Assembly (NCBI GenBank): GCA_964400165.1
Contig: CAYNSX010000010.1
Location: forward strand, 1 to 55,994
Reading direction: 5' to 3'
Origin: CAYNSX01 sp964400165
GTDB lineage: Bacteria; Armatimonadota; Hebobacteria; CAYNSX01
DNA: 55,994 bases
In this document: one piece after another, positions 24,765-33,877 of the stretch
Layout of the letters: the number at the start of each line of letters is the position of its first letter
How positions within the stretch are numbered: the first letter of the stretch is position 1
Notes under the pieces: generated by a model
The model's database searches: none
What the model saw: the letters and a program-made list of their open reading frames with translations, nothing else
Told to the model about the DNA's origin: nothing
Translations under genes and position numbers: made by a program

Positions 24765-25606
24765 GCCCGCAGGTGGCGGGCACGCTGTATCTCGTCGCCA
24801 CGCCCATCGGTCACCTGGAAGACATCACCCACCGGGCGCTGCGCGTGCTGCGCGAAGTGGCGGTCATCGCCGCGGAGGACACCCGCGTCACGCGCCGGCT
24901 GCTCGCCCATTACGACCTGCACACACCGCTGGTGAGTTACCACGAACACAGCACGCCGGCGCAAACGGAGAAACTGGTCCGCATGCTGCAGCGGGGCGAT
25001 TCGATGGCGCTGGTGTCCGACGCCGGCACGCCCGGCATCTCCGACCCCGCCCGGCGGCTGGTGGCGCGCTGCGCCGAGGAGGGCATCGCGGTGTCGCCGA
25101 TCCCCGGGCCGAGCGCGCTCACGGCGGCTTTGAGCGCTTCGGGGTTTCCGGCGCTTGAGGTGCTGTTCGTCGGCTTCTTGCCGTCGCGCGGGGCGGAGCG
25201 CCGCGCGGCGCTCGAGCGGCTCGCCGCGCACGCCGGCGCCGTCGTCCTGTTCGAAGCGCCGCACCGGGCGCTGCGGACGCTGGCCGACCTTGCCGAAGTG
25301 GTCCCCGACCGCGCCGCCGTGGCGTGCCGCGAACTGACCAAGCGCTTCGAGGACATTCGCCGCGGGCAGCTCGCGGAACTGCACGCGCACTTCGCCGCCG
25401 CGCCGCCGCGCGGTGAATTGACCATTGTGCTGGGCCCCGCGGACTCGGAAACAGCGCGCCTGTCGGATGCGGAGGCGCTGGCGCGTGTGCGGGCGCTGCG
25501 CGCGCAGGGACAGTCGCTGGCCGCCGCCGTGCGCGAGGTCAGCCCGCGCGCCACCGCGACACGGCAGGCGCTCTACCGCCTGGCTGTGGAGCGGGACGAC
25601 CAGTGA
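24761..25606 (+). CDS. rsmI: 16S rRNA (cytidine-1402 2'-O) methyltransferase
   Basis: 281-residue tetrapyrrole-methylase-fold enzyme that 2'-O-methylates C1402 of 16S rRNA. Signature segments are GTLYLVATPIGHLEDITHRAL, IAAEDTRVTRRLL, ALVSDAGTPGISDPA and PIPGPSALTAALSASG. The C-terminal part ends with the usual small helical region. The TTG start overlaps the preceding stop by 4 nt, and its own stop overlaps the next GTG start (GTGA), so the three genes are tightly coupled. Confidence 0.95.
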   Translation: MSPQVAGTLYLVATPIGHLEDITHRALRVLREVAVIAAEDTRVTRRLLAHYDLHTPLVSYHEHSTPAQTEKLVRMLQRGDSMALVSDAGTPGISDPARRLVARCAEEGIAVSPIPGPSALTAALSASGFPALEVLFVGFLPSRGAERRAALERLAAHAGAVVLFEAPHRALRTLADLAEVVPDRAAVACRELTKRFEDIRRGQLAELHAHFAAAPPRGELTIVLGPADSETARLSDAEALARVRALRAQGQSLAAAVREVSPRATATRQALYRLAVERDDQ

Positions 25607-27024
25607 GCGGACCGCGTCTCCTGGCCGGCTGCGCGCTGCTGGCTTCGGCGGCGCTGGGAGCGGGCGCCGCGGCCGCGCCGGCGCTCGATTTCAAGCAATG
25701 GGGTGACTTCTCGTTCCGCGCCGCGGCGGTGAGTCTCTCCGCCGATCATGTCCTCACGCTCGACGGCGACGCCGCGCTCCTCCACCGGGAGGTGACGCTG
25801 ACCGCCGACCACATCACCGTCTTCCTCGACTTGCAGGCGCTGGACGCCGCCGGCCACCTCGAACTCTCCGATGGCCGACACCACATCCGCGCTGCGCAGG
25901 GACATTACAACCTGGAGACCCGCGCGGGCGCGTTCGACGAGGTGGACGCCGACCTACAGCCCGCTGATTCGCCGGGCGTCTTGCACATCCGCGCCCGCCA
26001 TATCGAGATGGCCGGCGACACAGTGACCATCGAACAGGGGCAGATCACGACCTGCTCCTTCGACCATCCGCATTACGAGATTGCGGTCGGGCACGGCGTG
26101 TTCGTCGAAGAGCAGGTGCTGCGGCTGCGCGGGACGCGCCTGACGCTGCTCGGCATCCGGGCGCCGGCGCCGGGCAACCTGACGCTCGACCTGCGGCCAC
26201 ACTGGCTTCCGGTCGAGGGCTTGACCATCCCCGGCTACAGCAGCCTGGACGGGCTGTTCGTCGAGAGCCACCTGTCGTTTCCGGCGCCGGACAACCAGAC
26301 CCGGCGCGGCGTCCTGCGCCTGACGACGCAGCGGAGTTTCCGCGGCCACTTGGAGAACATCTGGCGCCTGCCCTGGGGCGATCTGTCCCTGCTCGCCGGC
26401 GTGCGCGAAGACCTGACCGACCGCGCCGTCGCCACCCACGAACTTGAAGCGACTCTCACTCGTCAAACCGTTGACCGCGCTCCGGAACTGCGCATCGAGC
26501 CCCGGCCCAGCCGACTCGGTGCGCTGATTCTGACGACGAGCGTGGCGGCCGGACACTACCGGGAGCGTGACTTGGCGGAAGACGAACGCCTGTCGGGCAC
26601 GGCGCAACTCGAGCACACGCCCGTCGCACTCGGCGGGTTCTCACTCACCCCGCTCGTGGCCGCGCGCGGGAATGCTTACGGCGACGGCGATTCGCTCCTG
26701 CAGACCGTCCCCGGTGTCGTGCTCGACTTCCCGCGCCTGGGGGGTGTCACCCTGCGACTGGCGTACTTCGGGCGGCACCAGACAGGCACGTCGCCGTTCC
26801 TGTTCGACCAGATTCAAATCGAGAAGGAACTGATGGCGCAGGGCCGGATTGACATCGCCCGGGCCTATGCCGTCGAATTCCTCATCCGGCTGGACACGGA
26901 GACCGGCCTGATCCCCGACTACCAACTGGCCGTCTTGCGCACGCTCGACTGTCTCGAATACGGGCTGCGCTACCGCCACTTCCGCGACGAGTTCTCGCTC
27001 GTCGTCCGATTGGTCGGGTTCTAG
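25603..27024 (+). CDS. LptD/OstA-like outer-membrane protein
   Basis: 473 residues. A signal peptide (about 1-25) precedes an OstA/LptA-like jelly-roll domain (about 35-170: SADHVLTLDGDAALLHREVTLTADH-type strands, then YNLETRAG). The segment EQGQITTCSFDHPHYEI is a hallmark of LptD, where the cysteine and PHY motif lie at the plug/barrel junction. The C-terminal half is barrel-like and ends in VVRLVGF. At 473 residues it is shorter than proteobacterial LptD (about 780), so the barrel may have fewer strands. The gene implies an outer membrane with lipopolysaccharide-like lipid export, or a related lipid. Confidence 0.82.
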   Translation: MSGPRLLAGCALLASAALGAGAAAAPALDFKQWGDFSFRAAAVSLSADHVLTLDGDAALLHREVTLTADHITVFLDLQALDAAGHLELSDGRHHIRAAQGHYNLETRAGAFDEVDADLQPADSPGVLHIRARHIEMAGDTVTIEQGQITTCSFDHPHYEIAVGHGVFVEEQVLRLRGTRLTLLGIRAPAPGNLTLDLRPHWLPVEGLTIPGYSSLDGLFVESHLSFPAPDNQTRRGVLRLTTQRSFRGHLENIWRLPWGDLSLLAGVREDLTDRAVATHELEATLTRQTVDRAPELRIEPRPSRLGALILTTSVAAGHYRERDLAEDERLSGTAQLEHTPVALGGFSLTPLVAARGNAYGDGDSLLQTVPGVVLDFPRLGGVTLRLAYFGRHQTGTSPFLFDQIQIEKELMAQGRIDIARAYAVEFLIRLDTETGLIPDYQLAVLRTLDCLEYGLRYRHFRDEFSLVVRLVGF

Positions 27025-27025
27025 C

Positions 27026-30000
27026 GTGCGCCGGCTTGCTCCGCTCATTCTGTTGGTCGTCGCGGCGTCGGCGCGGCCGGCCAGCGGCTTCGACCGGTTC
27101 CGGGCGACGGTCGGCCTCGACGACGACGCCCGCGGCCATGGCGGCAGCATCGCCTTTCAGGTGTGGCTCGACAACCAGGTCGTTCTCGAAAGTCCCCGCC
27201 TCGCCGACGACGGGAAGCCGCTGCCCGTCGACCTCCCCCTCGGCGACGCGACTGACTTGCGCCTGGTCGTCACCGACGGCGGCGACGGTCCCGGCGCCGA
27301 CTGGGCCGACTGGGCCGACGCCCGGCTGGTCGACACGCAGACCGGCGCCGTCGTGTTCTTGAGCGACCTGCAGCCGGTCGCCGACGCCGAATGGGTGGGA
27401 ACCCGCCGCGACCGCAATGTCGAGGGCGGCGTAATGACGCTCGGCGGAACGCGCTACGCCCGCGGCCTCGGTGCGCTGTCGCGGTCGTCGCTGCTGTTCC
27501 CGAAAGCGCGCGAGGCCGCGACCGCCTTTGTCGCCGCGGCGCGAGAAAACCCGCACCCGGCAACGCGGCTGACGGGCCGCATTCCCCCGGACGCCAAAGT
27601 GACGCTCGACGGGAAGCCGCTCACCGGCGACGCCGACGCGCCGCTCACGCCGGCCTCGCTGCTCACCGTCCGCCTCACCGCGCCGAAGGGCACGCCGTTG
27701 TTGCAATACCCGGTGTTCGAAGCGCTGCAAGTCTCCGGCGACGGGCGCAGCACGCCCTTGCGGCGCGTGGCGCCGACGCGCATCGTGCACGACGCGGCGC
27801 CAGGCGTGCCGTCAGTTGTGCTCGACGGCCGCCCCTACTACGGCGCGGTGAGTTCCGGCGCCGCCGCCACGCTTGAATTCGCACATCTTGCGGCGCCGCC
27901 GGCGCCGCCGCTGGGCGCCTCGCGCCTGCAAGCAACGGTCAGCGTCGCACAGCGCGGCGGTGAACACGGCGGGACTGTCGAAGCCAGCGTCGCCTTCGAC
28001 AGCGTAGTCGTCTACCGCAGCGGACTGCTCACGCCGGGTGAAACCGCGGCGCTCGACCTGCCGTTTCCCGATGCGCAAGTGCTTAAATTGCGGTCGGACG
28101 ATGGCAGCGACGGCAGCATCGGCGATCTCGTCGATTGGGCGGACGCTCGCATCGTTGACGCCGGCGGCGCGACCAGCAACCTCTGCGATGTGCGCGCGGC
28201 GCTGACCGAGGCCGACTGGGCCGGAGTTGAATGCGGTCTCTCCGCGGACAAACGCCAATTGCGGACTGTCGCCGGCTTCACGACCAGCGGGCTCGGCATG
28301 CCGGCGCCCGCGACCGTCACCTATCGAGGCCTGAACGGCGCCATCCAGACTCGGGCGGAAGTGAGGCGCCAACTGCCGGACGCCGTGCGCCTGCTCGCCG
28401 ATGGCCAGCGCGACGATGCGCTCACCCTGCTGCGTGAACTGATTGCGAAAGACCCCCTGCTCGCCGAGCCGTACCTCCTCATCGCCCAAGCGCGCGAGGG
28501 CAGCGATGACCCGAACGCTTCCACCTACGCACTCCGCGCCTGGCGGCGCGTCATCGATGTCGCCCGCAGCACGCCCGCCCAGCGCAAGACCGCCCGCGAG
28601 CACATCGAGCGGCTGTATGCGCAACTGCGCCCGACCACGCCGCAGCACTTCCCCGAAGAGCTGCCGCCCCCGCTCCCCACCGAATGGCTGCGCCAGACGA
28701 CCGACCAGGTCTATCGCCTCTCGCTCGGCGACTCGCCGCCGTGGGCGGGCCAGGCGGTCACCGCCGCAATTCGCCTGCGCACCAGCGCCACCGAGAAGGG
28801 CAAGACGCTCACCGCCTTCATCGCTACGCGCGGGCTGGCGGTCAGCGGCGCGCTCTACCGCGGCGCGCTGCCGGCGACCGGCCCTGCGACCGACTCTCTG
28901 CTGCAAGCGTGGGAGCCGAAACTCAACCCGACGCTCGTCTGGCAAGTGCCTGACGCCGGCGAGTACACGCTTCTCCTGACGCACGAACCCGGCCTCGACG
29001 GCTTCGACAGTCCGCTCACCGTCTACTGGAGCGCGGCGCTGCAAGACGGCACTGCGGCGCCGGCCGAGAAATGGTCCTACGAACTCCGCAACGACGGCAG
29101 CGCCGCCGTCATCTACGAAGCGACCGGCCCGGGCGCGCTCCTGCTGCCGCACACCGCCGACGCGGTCGAGGTGACGGCGCTGAAGTCCGTGCGCGCCAGC
29201 GCCGCGGAGGAGTATGGCTCGCTGCTGCCGTTCCCCTACACGATGGGCGACACGCTGGTCTTCCTCCCCGCCGCCCAGGGCGCCCGGGTGAAATTCATTT
29301 GGCGCGACGCCGCGTTCAATGTCCCAATGTCCTTCTATCAGAGCGCCGAGCGCGACCACATGCACTTCGCCTCGCTGCCCGGCCTCAATGGCCGCGTCGC
29401 CTCGGCGCCGGTGACCGTGACGCTGCCGCCGACAACGGACAGCATCGCCCGCGCCGACCCGGCGCCGGCGTCCTCGACTGGCTTCACGCACCAATTCACT
29501 GTCGCCGGCGACCGCACAGTCACGCTCGATGTCATCAACCCGTCGATGGACACGCGCTGGCTGGTCGCCGACCACGCCACGCTCCGCGCCTATCTGCCCG
29601 ACACTTTCCATCACCGCCGCTGGCTGCCTGAATACCAGCAACTGCTCGGCCGAATCTACGATTGGGAGCAGGCGCTGATGGGCCAGCCGGCGCCCGCCGA
29701 GATGCGCTTCATTTATGTCACCGGCCCGGCGCAGATGTCGGGCTTCGGCGGCGCCACTTGGTGGCCGGGGCAAACCGACATCGCCGAGACCTGGATCGCC
29801 GCCACCGGCCGCATCGGCGAATACAACGCCCGCCACCAACCCGGCGGCGCCGGCGTCGAAGCGCACGAACTGAAGTGGGTGTTCGCCCAGGGGGTGCCGC
29901 TCGACCTGCCGCGCTGGCTGCTGTCGGGGACGCTCTCGTTCCTCGAGGAGCAGGGCCGCCTCGCCGCCGACACCGGCTTCGGCGATTACTGGAGCTGGTG

Positions 30001-30802
30001 GGAGTCGCAGCCCTGCGCGCGGGAGTATGCGGCGCGGTTCGGCGGGCAGGCGGGCGGTCCGGTGACGCTCTCGCAGAGCGAACTCGCCCGGCAGGCGCCG
30101 CTGACGCAGCGGCTCGTCGAAGGGATGGACTGGTATATCGTGGAGTCGCTGTTCGACAAGTATGGCACGGATTTCTGGCCGAAGTTCTGGCGAAAGATGA
30201 ACGAGAGCCCGCACCAATTGCGCACGCTGACGCCGCCAGAGAAGGACAAGCGCATTCTCGAAGTCCTGACCGACATGAGCGGCGACGCCACCCTGCGCGC
30301 CCAGTTCGAGGCCTGGGGATTCCGCTTTGAGCCCGACCCCCGCTTCGCGCCGGAGCGCTTTTTCCGTCTGCCTGGCCTCTGGCGCTTCCACCTCGGCGAT
30401 GATGCCGCCAACGCCGCGGCGGACTGCGACGACCGCACCTGGGACCTGGTCCCGGCGCCGTCGGCGTGGGAAGAACTGGCGCGCTACGCGCAGTACGACG
30501 GCTTCGCCTGGTATCGCCTGACCTTCACCTGGCCGGAGACGCTGAAGGGCGGCGAGATGTCGCTCTTGCTCGGCAAGATCGCCGACGCCGACGAGGTCTA
30601 CTTCAACGGCGTGCGCATCGGCGGCACCGGCGGCTTCCCGCCCGCCTACTCGTCGGCATGGATGTTCGACCGCGCCTATCCGGTTCCAAAGGCGCTCATC
30701 AGACCCGGGCAGAACACCATCGCCGTGCGCGTCTACAACGACAGCGGCCCCGGCGGCCTCTACGCGGGCGTGCCCGCGCTGATGGTCACCAGTCCGCGCT
30801 AG
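27026..30802 (+). CDS. Giant exported NPCBM-domain protein with degenerate gluzincin and sugar-binding domains
   Basis: 1258 residues; GTG start 1 nt after the previous stop. A short signal peptide is followed by two NPCBM-like carbohydrate-binding domains (about 20-150 and about 295-405; each ends DWADAR). A TPR-like helical pair follows (about 440-535), then beta-rich domains to about 850. A metallopeptidase-like helical domain is near 940-1000, and a C-terminal GH2-type jelly roll begins at about 1110 (LWRFHLGDD...YFNGVRIGGTGGF). In the peptidase-like part His947-Glu948 is followed by LKW951 where the zinc motif HExxH needs a second His, then PRWLLSG. It is therefore probably a non-catalytic relic. 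Likely extracellular glycan binding; substrate unknown. Confidence 0.72.
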   Translation: MRRLAPLILLVVAASARPASGFDRFRATVGLDDDARGHGGSIAFQVWLDNQVVLESPRLADDGKPLPVDLPLGDATDLRLVVTDGGDGPGADWADWADARLVDTQTGAVVFLSDLQPVADAEWVGTRRDRNVEGGVMTLGGTRYARGLGALSRSSLLFPKAREAATAFVAAARENPHPATRLTGRIPPDAKVTLDGKPLTGDADAPLTPASLLTVRLTAPKGTPLLQYPVFEALQVSGDGRSTPLRRVAPTRIVHDAAPGVPSVVLDGRPYYGAVSSGAAATLEFAHLAAPPAPPLGASRLQATVSVAQRGGEHGGTVEASVAFDSVVVYRSGLLTPGETAALDLPFPDAQVLKLRSDDGSDGSIGDLVDWADARIVDAGGATSNLCDVRAALTEADWAGVECGLSADKRQLRTVAGFTTSGLGMPAPATVTYRGLNGAIQTRAEVRRQLPDAVRLLADGQRDDALTLLRELIAKDPLLAEPYLLIAQAREGSDDPNASTYALRAWRRVIDVARSTPAQRKTAREHIERLYAQLRPTTPQHFPEELPPPLPTEWLRQTTDQVYRLSLGDSPPWAGQAVTAAIRLRTSATEKGKTLTAFIATRGLAVSGALYRGALPATGPATDSLLQAWEPKLNPTLVWQVPDAGEYTLLLTHEPGLDGFDSPLTVYWSAALQDGTAAPAEKWSYELRNDGSAAVIYEATGPGALLLPHTADAVEVTALKSVRASAAEEYGSLLPFPYTMGDTLVFLPAAQGARVKFIWRDAAFNVPMSFYQSAERDHMHFASLPGLNGRVASAPVTVTLPPTTDSIARADPAPASSTGFTHQFTVAGDRTVTLDVINPSMDTRWLVADHATLRAYLPDTFHHRRWLPEYQQLLGRIYDWEQALMGQPAPAEMRFIYVTGPAQMSGFGGATWWPGQTDIAETWIAATGRIGEYNARHQPGGAGVEAHELKWVFAQGVPLDLPRWLLSGTLSFLEEQGRLAADTGFGDYWSWWESQPCAREYAARFGGQAGGPVTLSQSELARQAPLTQRLVEGMDWYIVESLFDKYGTDFWPKFWRKMNESPHQLRTLTPPEKDKRILEVLTDMSGDATLRAQFEAWGFRFEPDPRFAPERFFRLPGLWRFHLGDDAANAAADCDDRTWDLVPAPSAWEELARYAQYDGFAWYRLTFTWPETLKGGEMSLLLGKIADADEVYFNGVRIGGTGGFPPAYSSAWMFDRAYPVPKALIRPGQNTIAVRVYNDSGPGGLYAGVPALMVTSPR

Positions 30803-31485
30803 TCGTCCGCGGGCGCGCTGCCCAGCACCTGCGCGGTCGTCTTGAAGTGCAGCTTGGCGACGCGCCCGAGTAACTCGCGCCCGCCCTGCCGCACCACCTG
30901 CTTCGCCGCGGCGACGACATGCGTCGCGCCCTTCGGCAGGTCGACGCCCGCCTCGCGGCTCAAGCGGTCCAGCCCGTCGAGGAACGCCTCCCGCGCCACC
31001 ACCGACGCCGCCGCTACCGCCAGGTCGCGTTCCGCACGCGGGTGCTCGTCCACCCGCACTTTTCTGCCGCGCTCCATCAGCGTGCGCTGCAAAAGATCGC
31101 CGTCCTGGAAGCGGTCGGTCACCACCTGGCCGCAGTCCACCTCGGCGAGCAAGTCCTCGATGGCGCGGGCGTGCCCCCACGCCAGCATTTTGTTCAGGTT
31201 GCGCATTTCGGCGTGGAGTTCGTTGTAGCGCGGCGGGTTGATGCGTACGAGCGCGTGCGGGCAGGCCTCACGCACCTGTTGCCCGAGCGCCCGGCAGCGC
31301 TTGTCGGTGATGACCTTGCTCTCGCGCAGTTTGAGCCCTTGCAGGATGGCTTCCCGCCGCTCGTCGAGGAACACCGCCGCGACGACCAGCGGCCCGAAGT
31401 AGTCGCCCTTGCCCGCTTCGTCGGTCCCGATGCGGGCGGCACTGTCCGAAAGCGTGCCGCCCCGCCTCTGGTCAGGGGCGGTCAG
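30799..31485 (-). CDS. rnhC: Ribonuclease HIII-type RNase H2
   Basis: About 228 residues. The motif IGTDEAGKGDYFGPLVVAAV (Asp22, Glu23) is diagnostic of RNase HIII, which removes RNA from RNA/DNA hybrids. Further acidic ligands are expected in TDRFQDGD and near ERDLAVAAASVVARE. The usual N-terminal TBP-like substrate-binding domain (about 80 residues) is missing. No ATG, GTG or TTG exists between the der stop and the IGTDEAG motif in this frame. The CTG overlapping the der stop (CTGA) is the only near-cognate candidate, so coupled translation is proposed. Its TAG shares the CTAG with the converging gene end at 30802. Confidence 0.85.
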   Translation of the reverse strand: MTAPDQRRGGTLSDSAARIGTDEAGKGDYFGPLVVAAVFLDERREAILQGLKLRESKVITDKRCRALGQQVREACPHALVRINPPRYNELHAEMRNLNKMLAWGHARAIEDLLAEVDCGQVVTDRFQDGDLLQRTLMERGRKVRVDEHPRAERDLAVAAASVVAREAFLDGLDRLSREAGVDLPKGATHVVAAAKQVVRQGGRELLGRVAKLHFKTTAQVLGSAPADD

Positions 31486-32852
31486 GCGCGGGCCTTTCGG
31501 GGGTGGCGGTCGCCGGACGCCTCCCGGAACGACAGGCGGATGGGCGTACCGACGAAGCCGAACGCCTCCCGCAACCGGTTCTCGAGGAAACGCTGGTGGC
31601 TGAAATGCACTTTCTTCGGACTGTTGACGAAGAACACGAACGCCGGCGGCCCCGTCGCCACTTGCGTGGCATAGTAGATGCGCAGTTGCTCGCCGTGGTG
31701 GCTTAACTGCCGCTCGCCGAGGATCGCCTGCACCGTGCGGTTCAGCATCCCCGTCGGCACGCGCACCGCGTGCTGCGCCGCCGCTTCGACGACCGCCTCC
31801 ATCAGACTGTCGAGGCCCCACCGCTCGGTGGCGGAGACGAACTCGACCGGCGCGAACCCAATGTATTCCATCTCCTTGTGCAGAGCGATGCCGTAATCTT
31901 TGCGCAGGACTTGCTCGTCGGCGCGCGGGCCGCCTTCTTCCTCCGCTTGGGCACGCATCAAGTCCCACTTATTCACCGCGATGACCAGCGCCCGGCCCGC
32001 CTCTTCGGCGAAGCGGGCAATCTCCTTGTCCTGATGAGTCGGCCCGTCGAGGCCATCGAGCACCAGCACCACCACATCCGCCCGGCCCAGCGCCCGCATC
32101 GCCCGCAGCACGGTGTAGTACTCGAGCGCCTCGCCGACGCGCGACCGCCGCCGCAGCCCCGCCGTGTCGAGCAGAATGACCTCGCGATCGCGCCAGCGCC
32201 AGCGCGTGTCGATGACATCGCGCGTCGTCCCCGGCTCATCGAGCACGATGCTGCGCGGCGCGCCGACGAGCGCGTTCAGAATCGAAGACTTGCCGACATT
32301 GGGCCGCCCGACGATGGCGACTTGCAGTGTCTCGTCGTCCCCTTCGGGCTCCTCGGTGTCGACCAAGTGCTCGTACAGCGCTTCGAGCAGTTCATGCACG
32401 CCAGTCCCGTGAATGGCGGAGACGCCCAGCGGCTCACCGAGGCCGAGGCGGTACGCGTCGACGGTCAGCGAGATATGGTCGGGCGTATCCACCTTGTTCA
32501 CCGCCAGCAGCACCGGCTTGCCCGTCGCCCGGATGCGCTCGGCGATGTCGGCGTCGTCGGGCGTGACGCCCTCCTGCCCGTCTATCACCAGGATGATGAC
32601 ATCGGCCTCGCCCACCGCCAGCTCGACCTGCATCCGCACTTCCTTCTGCAGCGTCGAGTGCTCGAGCGTGAAGCCGCCGGTGTCAATGATGGTGAAGCGC
32701 CGCCCGCGCCACAGGCACGGCGCGTAATTGCGGTCGCGGGTGACGCCGGGCTGCTTCTCGACGACCGCCTGCTTCCGCCCGGTCAGGCGGTTGAACAGGG
32801 TGGACTTGCCGACATTCGGCCGGCCGACGATGGCGACGAGGGGGATGGACAT
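31482..32852 (-). CDS. der: GTPase Der (EngA), ribosome assembly
   Basis: 456 residues with two tandem GTPase domains and a C-terminal KH-like domain that bind the 50S subunit precursor. Both P-loops are visible: GRPNVGKSTLFN (about 9-20) and GRPNVGKSSILN (about 183-194). Each domain also has DTGG or DTAG switch II and NKVD or NKWD base-recognition motifs. Length is typical. A TATAAT lies 8 nt before the ATG. Downstream the gene overlaps rnhC by 4 nt. Confidence 0.97.
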   Translation of the reverse strand: MSIPLVAIVGRPNVGKSTLFNRLTGRKQAVVEKQPGVTRDRNYAPCLWRGRRFTIIDTGGFTLEHSTLQKEVRMQVELAVGEADVIILVIDGQEGVTPDDADIAERIRATGKPVLLAVNKVDTPDHISLTVDAYRLGLGEPLGVSAIHGTGVHELLEALYEHLVDTEEPEGDDETLQVAIVGRPNVGKSSILNALVGAPRSIVLDEPGTTRDVIDTRWRWRDREVILLDTAGLRRRSRVGEALEYYTVLRAMRALGRADVVVLVLDGLDGPTHQDKEIARFAEEAGRALVIAVNKWDLMRAQAEEEGGPRADEQVLRKDYGIALHKEMEYIGFAPVEFVSATERWGLDSLMEAVVEAAAQHAVRVPTGMLNRTVQAILGERQLSHHGEQLRIYYATQVATGPPAFVFFVNSPKKVHFSHQRFLENRLREAFGFVGTPIRLSFREASGDRHPRKARA

Positions 32853-32860
32853 GGGAGACC

Positions 32861-32866
32861 ATTATA
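32861..32866 (-). promoter_or_regulatory. TATAAT 8 nt before der
   Basis: Perfect TATAAT on the minus strand, spacer GGTCTCCC, then ATG at 32852. The transcript would be leaderless or have a leader of 1-2 nt. Confidence 0.45.
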
Positions 32867-32937
32867 GGGGGTGGGGCGTAGGGTGTCGGATGTAGTAGAA
32901 GAGAGACCACTCAACGCGTTTGAATTGGTGTTTGGGC

Positions 32938-32972
32938 GTGCCCCACACCCCACACCCCACTTCCCACGCCCT
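32938..32972. repeat. CCCCACAC simple repeat
   Basis: Tandem CCCCACA units with a TTCCCACGCCC end, abutting the ispH stop. A partial inverted version (GGGGTGGGGCGTAGGG) lies at about 32866-32883. Confidence 0.55.
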
Positions 32973-33813
32973 AGAAGCCTTTCAACCGCTCCATCACCGC
33001 CTCGATCACCCAATCGGGCGTCGAGGCGCCGGCGGTGACGCCGACGCGGTGCAAGCCGGCAAAGTCGGCCGGGTTCAATTCTTCGGGGCCGGTGACGAGG
33101 TGGCAGGGCTGCTGCGGGAAGGCGGCCAGCAACTGGTCGGCGAGTTTCAGCGTGTTGGAACTGGTGCGCGATCCGACGACGACCATCGCCTCGACAGTCG
33201 GCGCGAACTCCAGCGCGGCTTCGACGCGCTCATCCACCGTCCAGCACACCGTGTTCACCGCCTCGAACGACTCGGCCCGCTCGCGCAGAATGGCGGTCGC
33301 CTGCTCGAAGGCCGGCACCGCGTGCGTGGTCTGCGAAACCAGCGCCACCTTGCTCTTGCGGATCGGGACGGTGTGCGCCTCCTCCGGCTCGCTGATGACA
33401 TCGGCGTCGTAGTTGAGGTGCCCGAGCACGCCCATAATCTCGGCGTGCGCCCGCTCGCCGAGGATGATGACCTGATAGCCGTCGTCCTGCAGGCGCTTCG
33501 CTTTGCGCTGCAAACTGGTGACGATCGGGCAGGTGGTGTCGAGCAGTTTCAGGCCGCGCTGCCGGGCCTCGTCGTAGACTTCCGGCGCCGCGCCGTGGGC
33601 GCTGATGATGTAGGTGCCCTCGGGGATGTCGGCCACCGAAGTGGCGGCGCGCAGGCCGCGCTCTTCGAGCGCCCGCGTGACGCGCTCGTTGTGCACCGGG
33701 GCCTCGATGCGATACGAGGGCTCGGTGGCGTCGGCCAGGTGCTCTTCCGTCTTTTCGATGGCCATCCGCACGCCGAAACAGAACCCAGCCTTGGGGGCGA
33801 GCAGGACTTCCAT
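32971..33813 (-). CDS. ispH: 4-hydroxy-3-methylbut-2-enyl diphosphate reductase
   Basis: Last enzyme of the MEP isoprenoid pathway, a 4Fe-4S reductase making IPP and DMAPP. 280 residues, with the three cluster cysteines Cys12 (GFCFGV), Cys95 (LDTTCP) and Cys190 (NTVCW), the catalytic Glu in AHAEIMG (about 125), and TSSNT at 218-222. The ATG at 33813 is preferred; one three codons upstream (33822) is also possible. It lies 64 nt after the Cys-type cytochrome gene on the same strand and may share its transcript. Confidence 0.95.
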   Translation of the reverse strand: MEVLLAPKAGFCFGVRMAIEKTEEHLADATEPSYRIEAPVHNERVTRALEERGLRAATSVADIPEGTYIISAHGAAPEVYDEARQRGLKLLDTTCPIVTSLQRKAKRLQDDGYQVIILGERAHAEIMGVLGHLNYDADVISEPEEAHTVPIRKSKVALVSQTTHAVPAFEQATAILRERAESFEAVNTVCWTVDERVEAALEFAPTVEAMVVVGSRTSSNTLKLADQLLAAFPQQPCHLVTGPEELNPADFAGLHRVGVTAGASTPDWVIEAVMERLKGF

Positions 33814-33877
33814 CAGGCGCATTCCGAGCGGACAGGCGTCACCCACCGAGTATAGCCAGCCCCCTGCGGCGGCACAA

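Noticed and set aside
27812..31180. 1122-codon open frame antisense to the NPCBM protein
   Set aside because: Same effect: it overlaps a well-supported gene and part of rnhC and has no recognisable domain.
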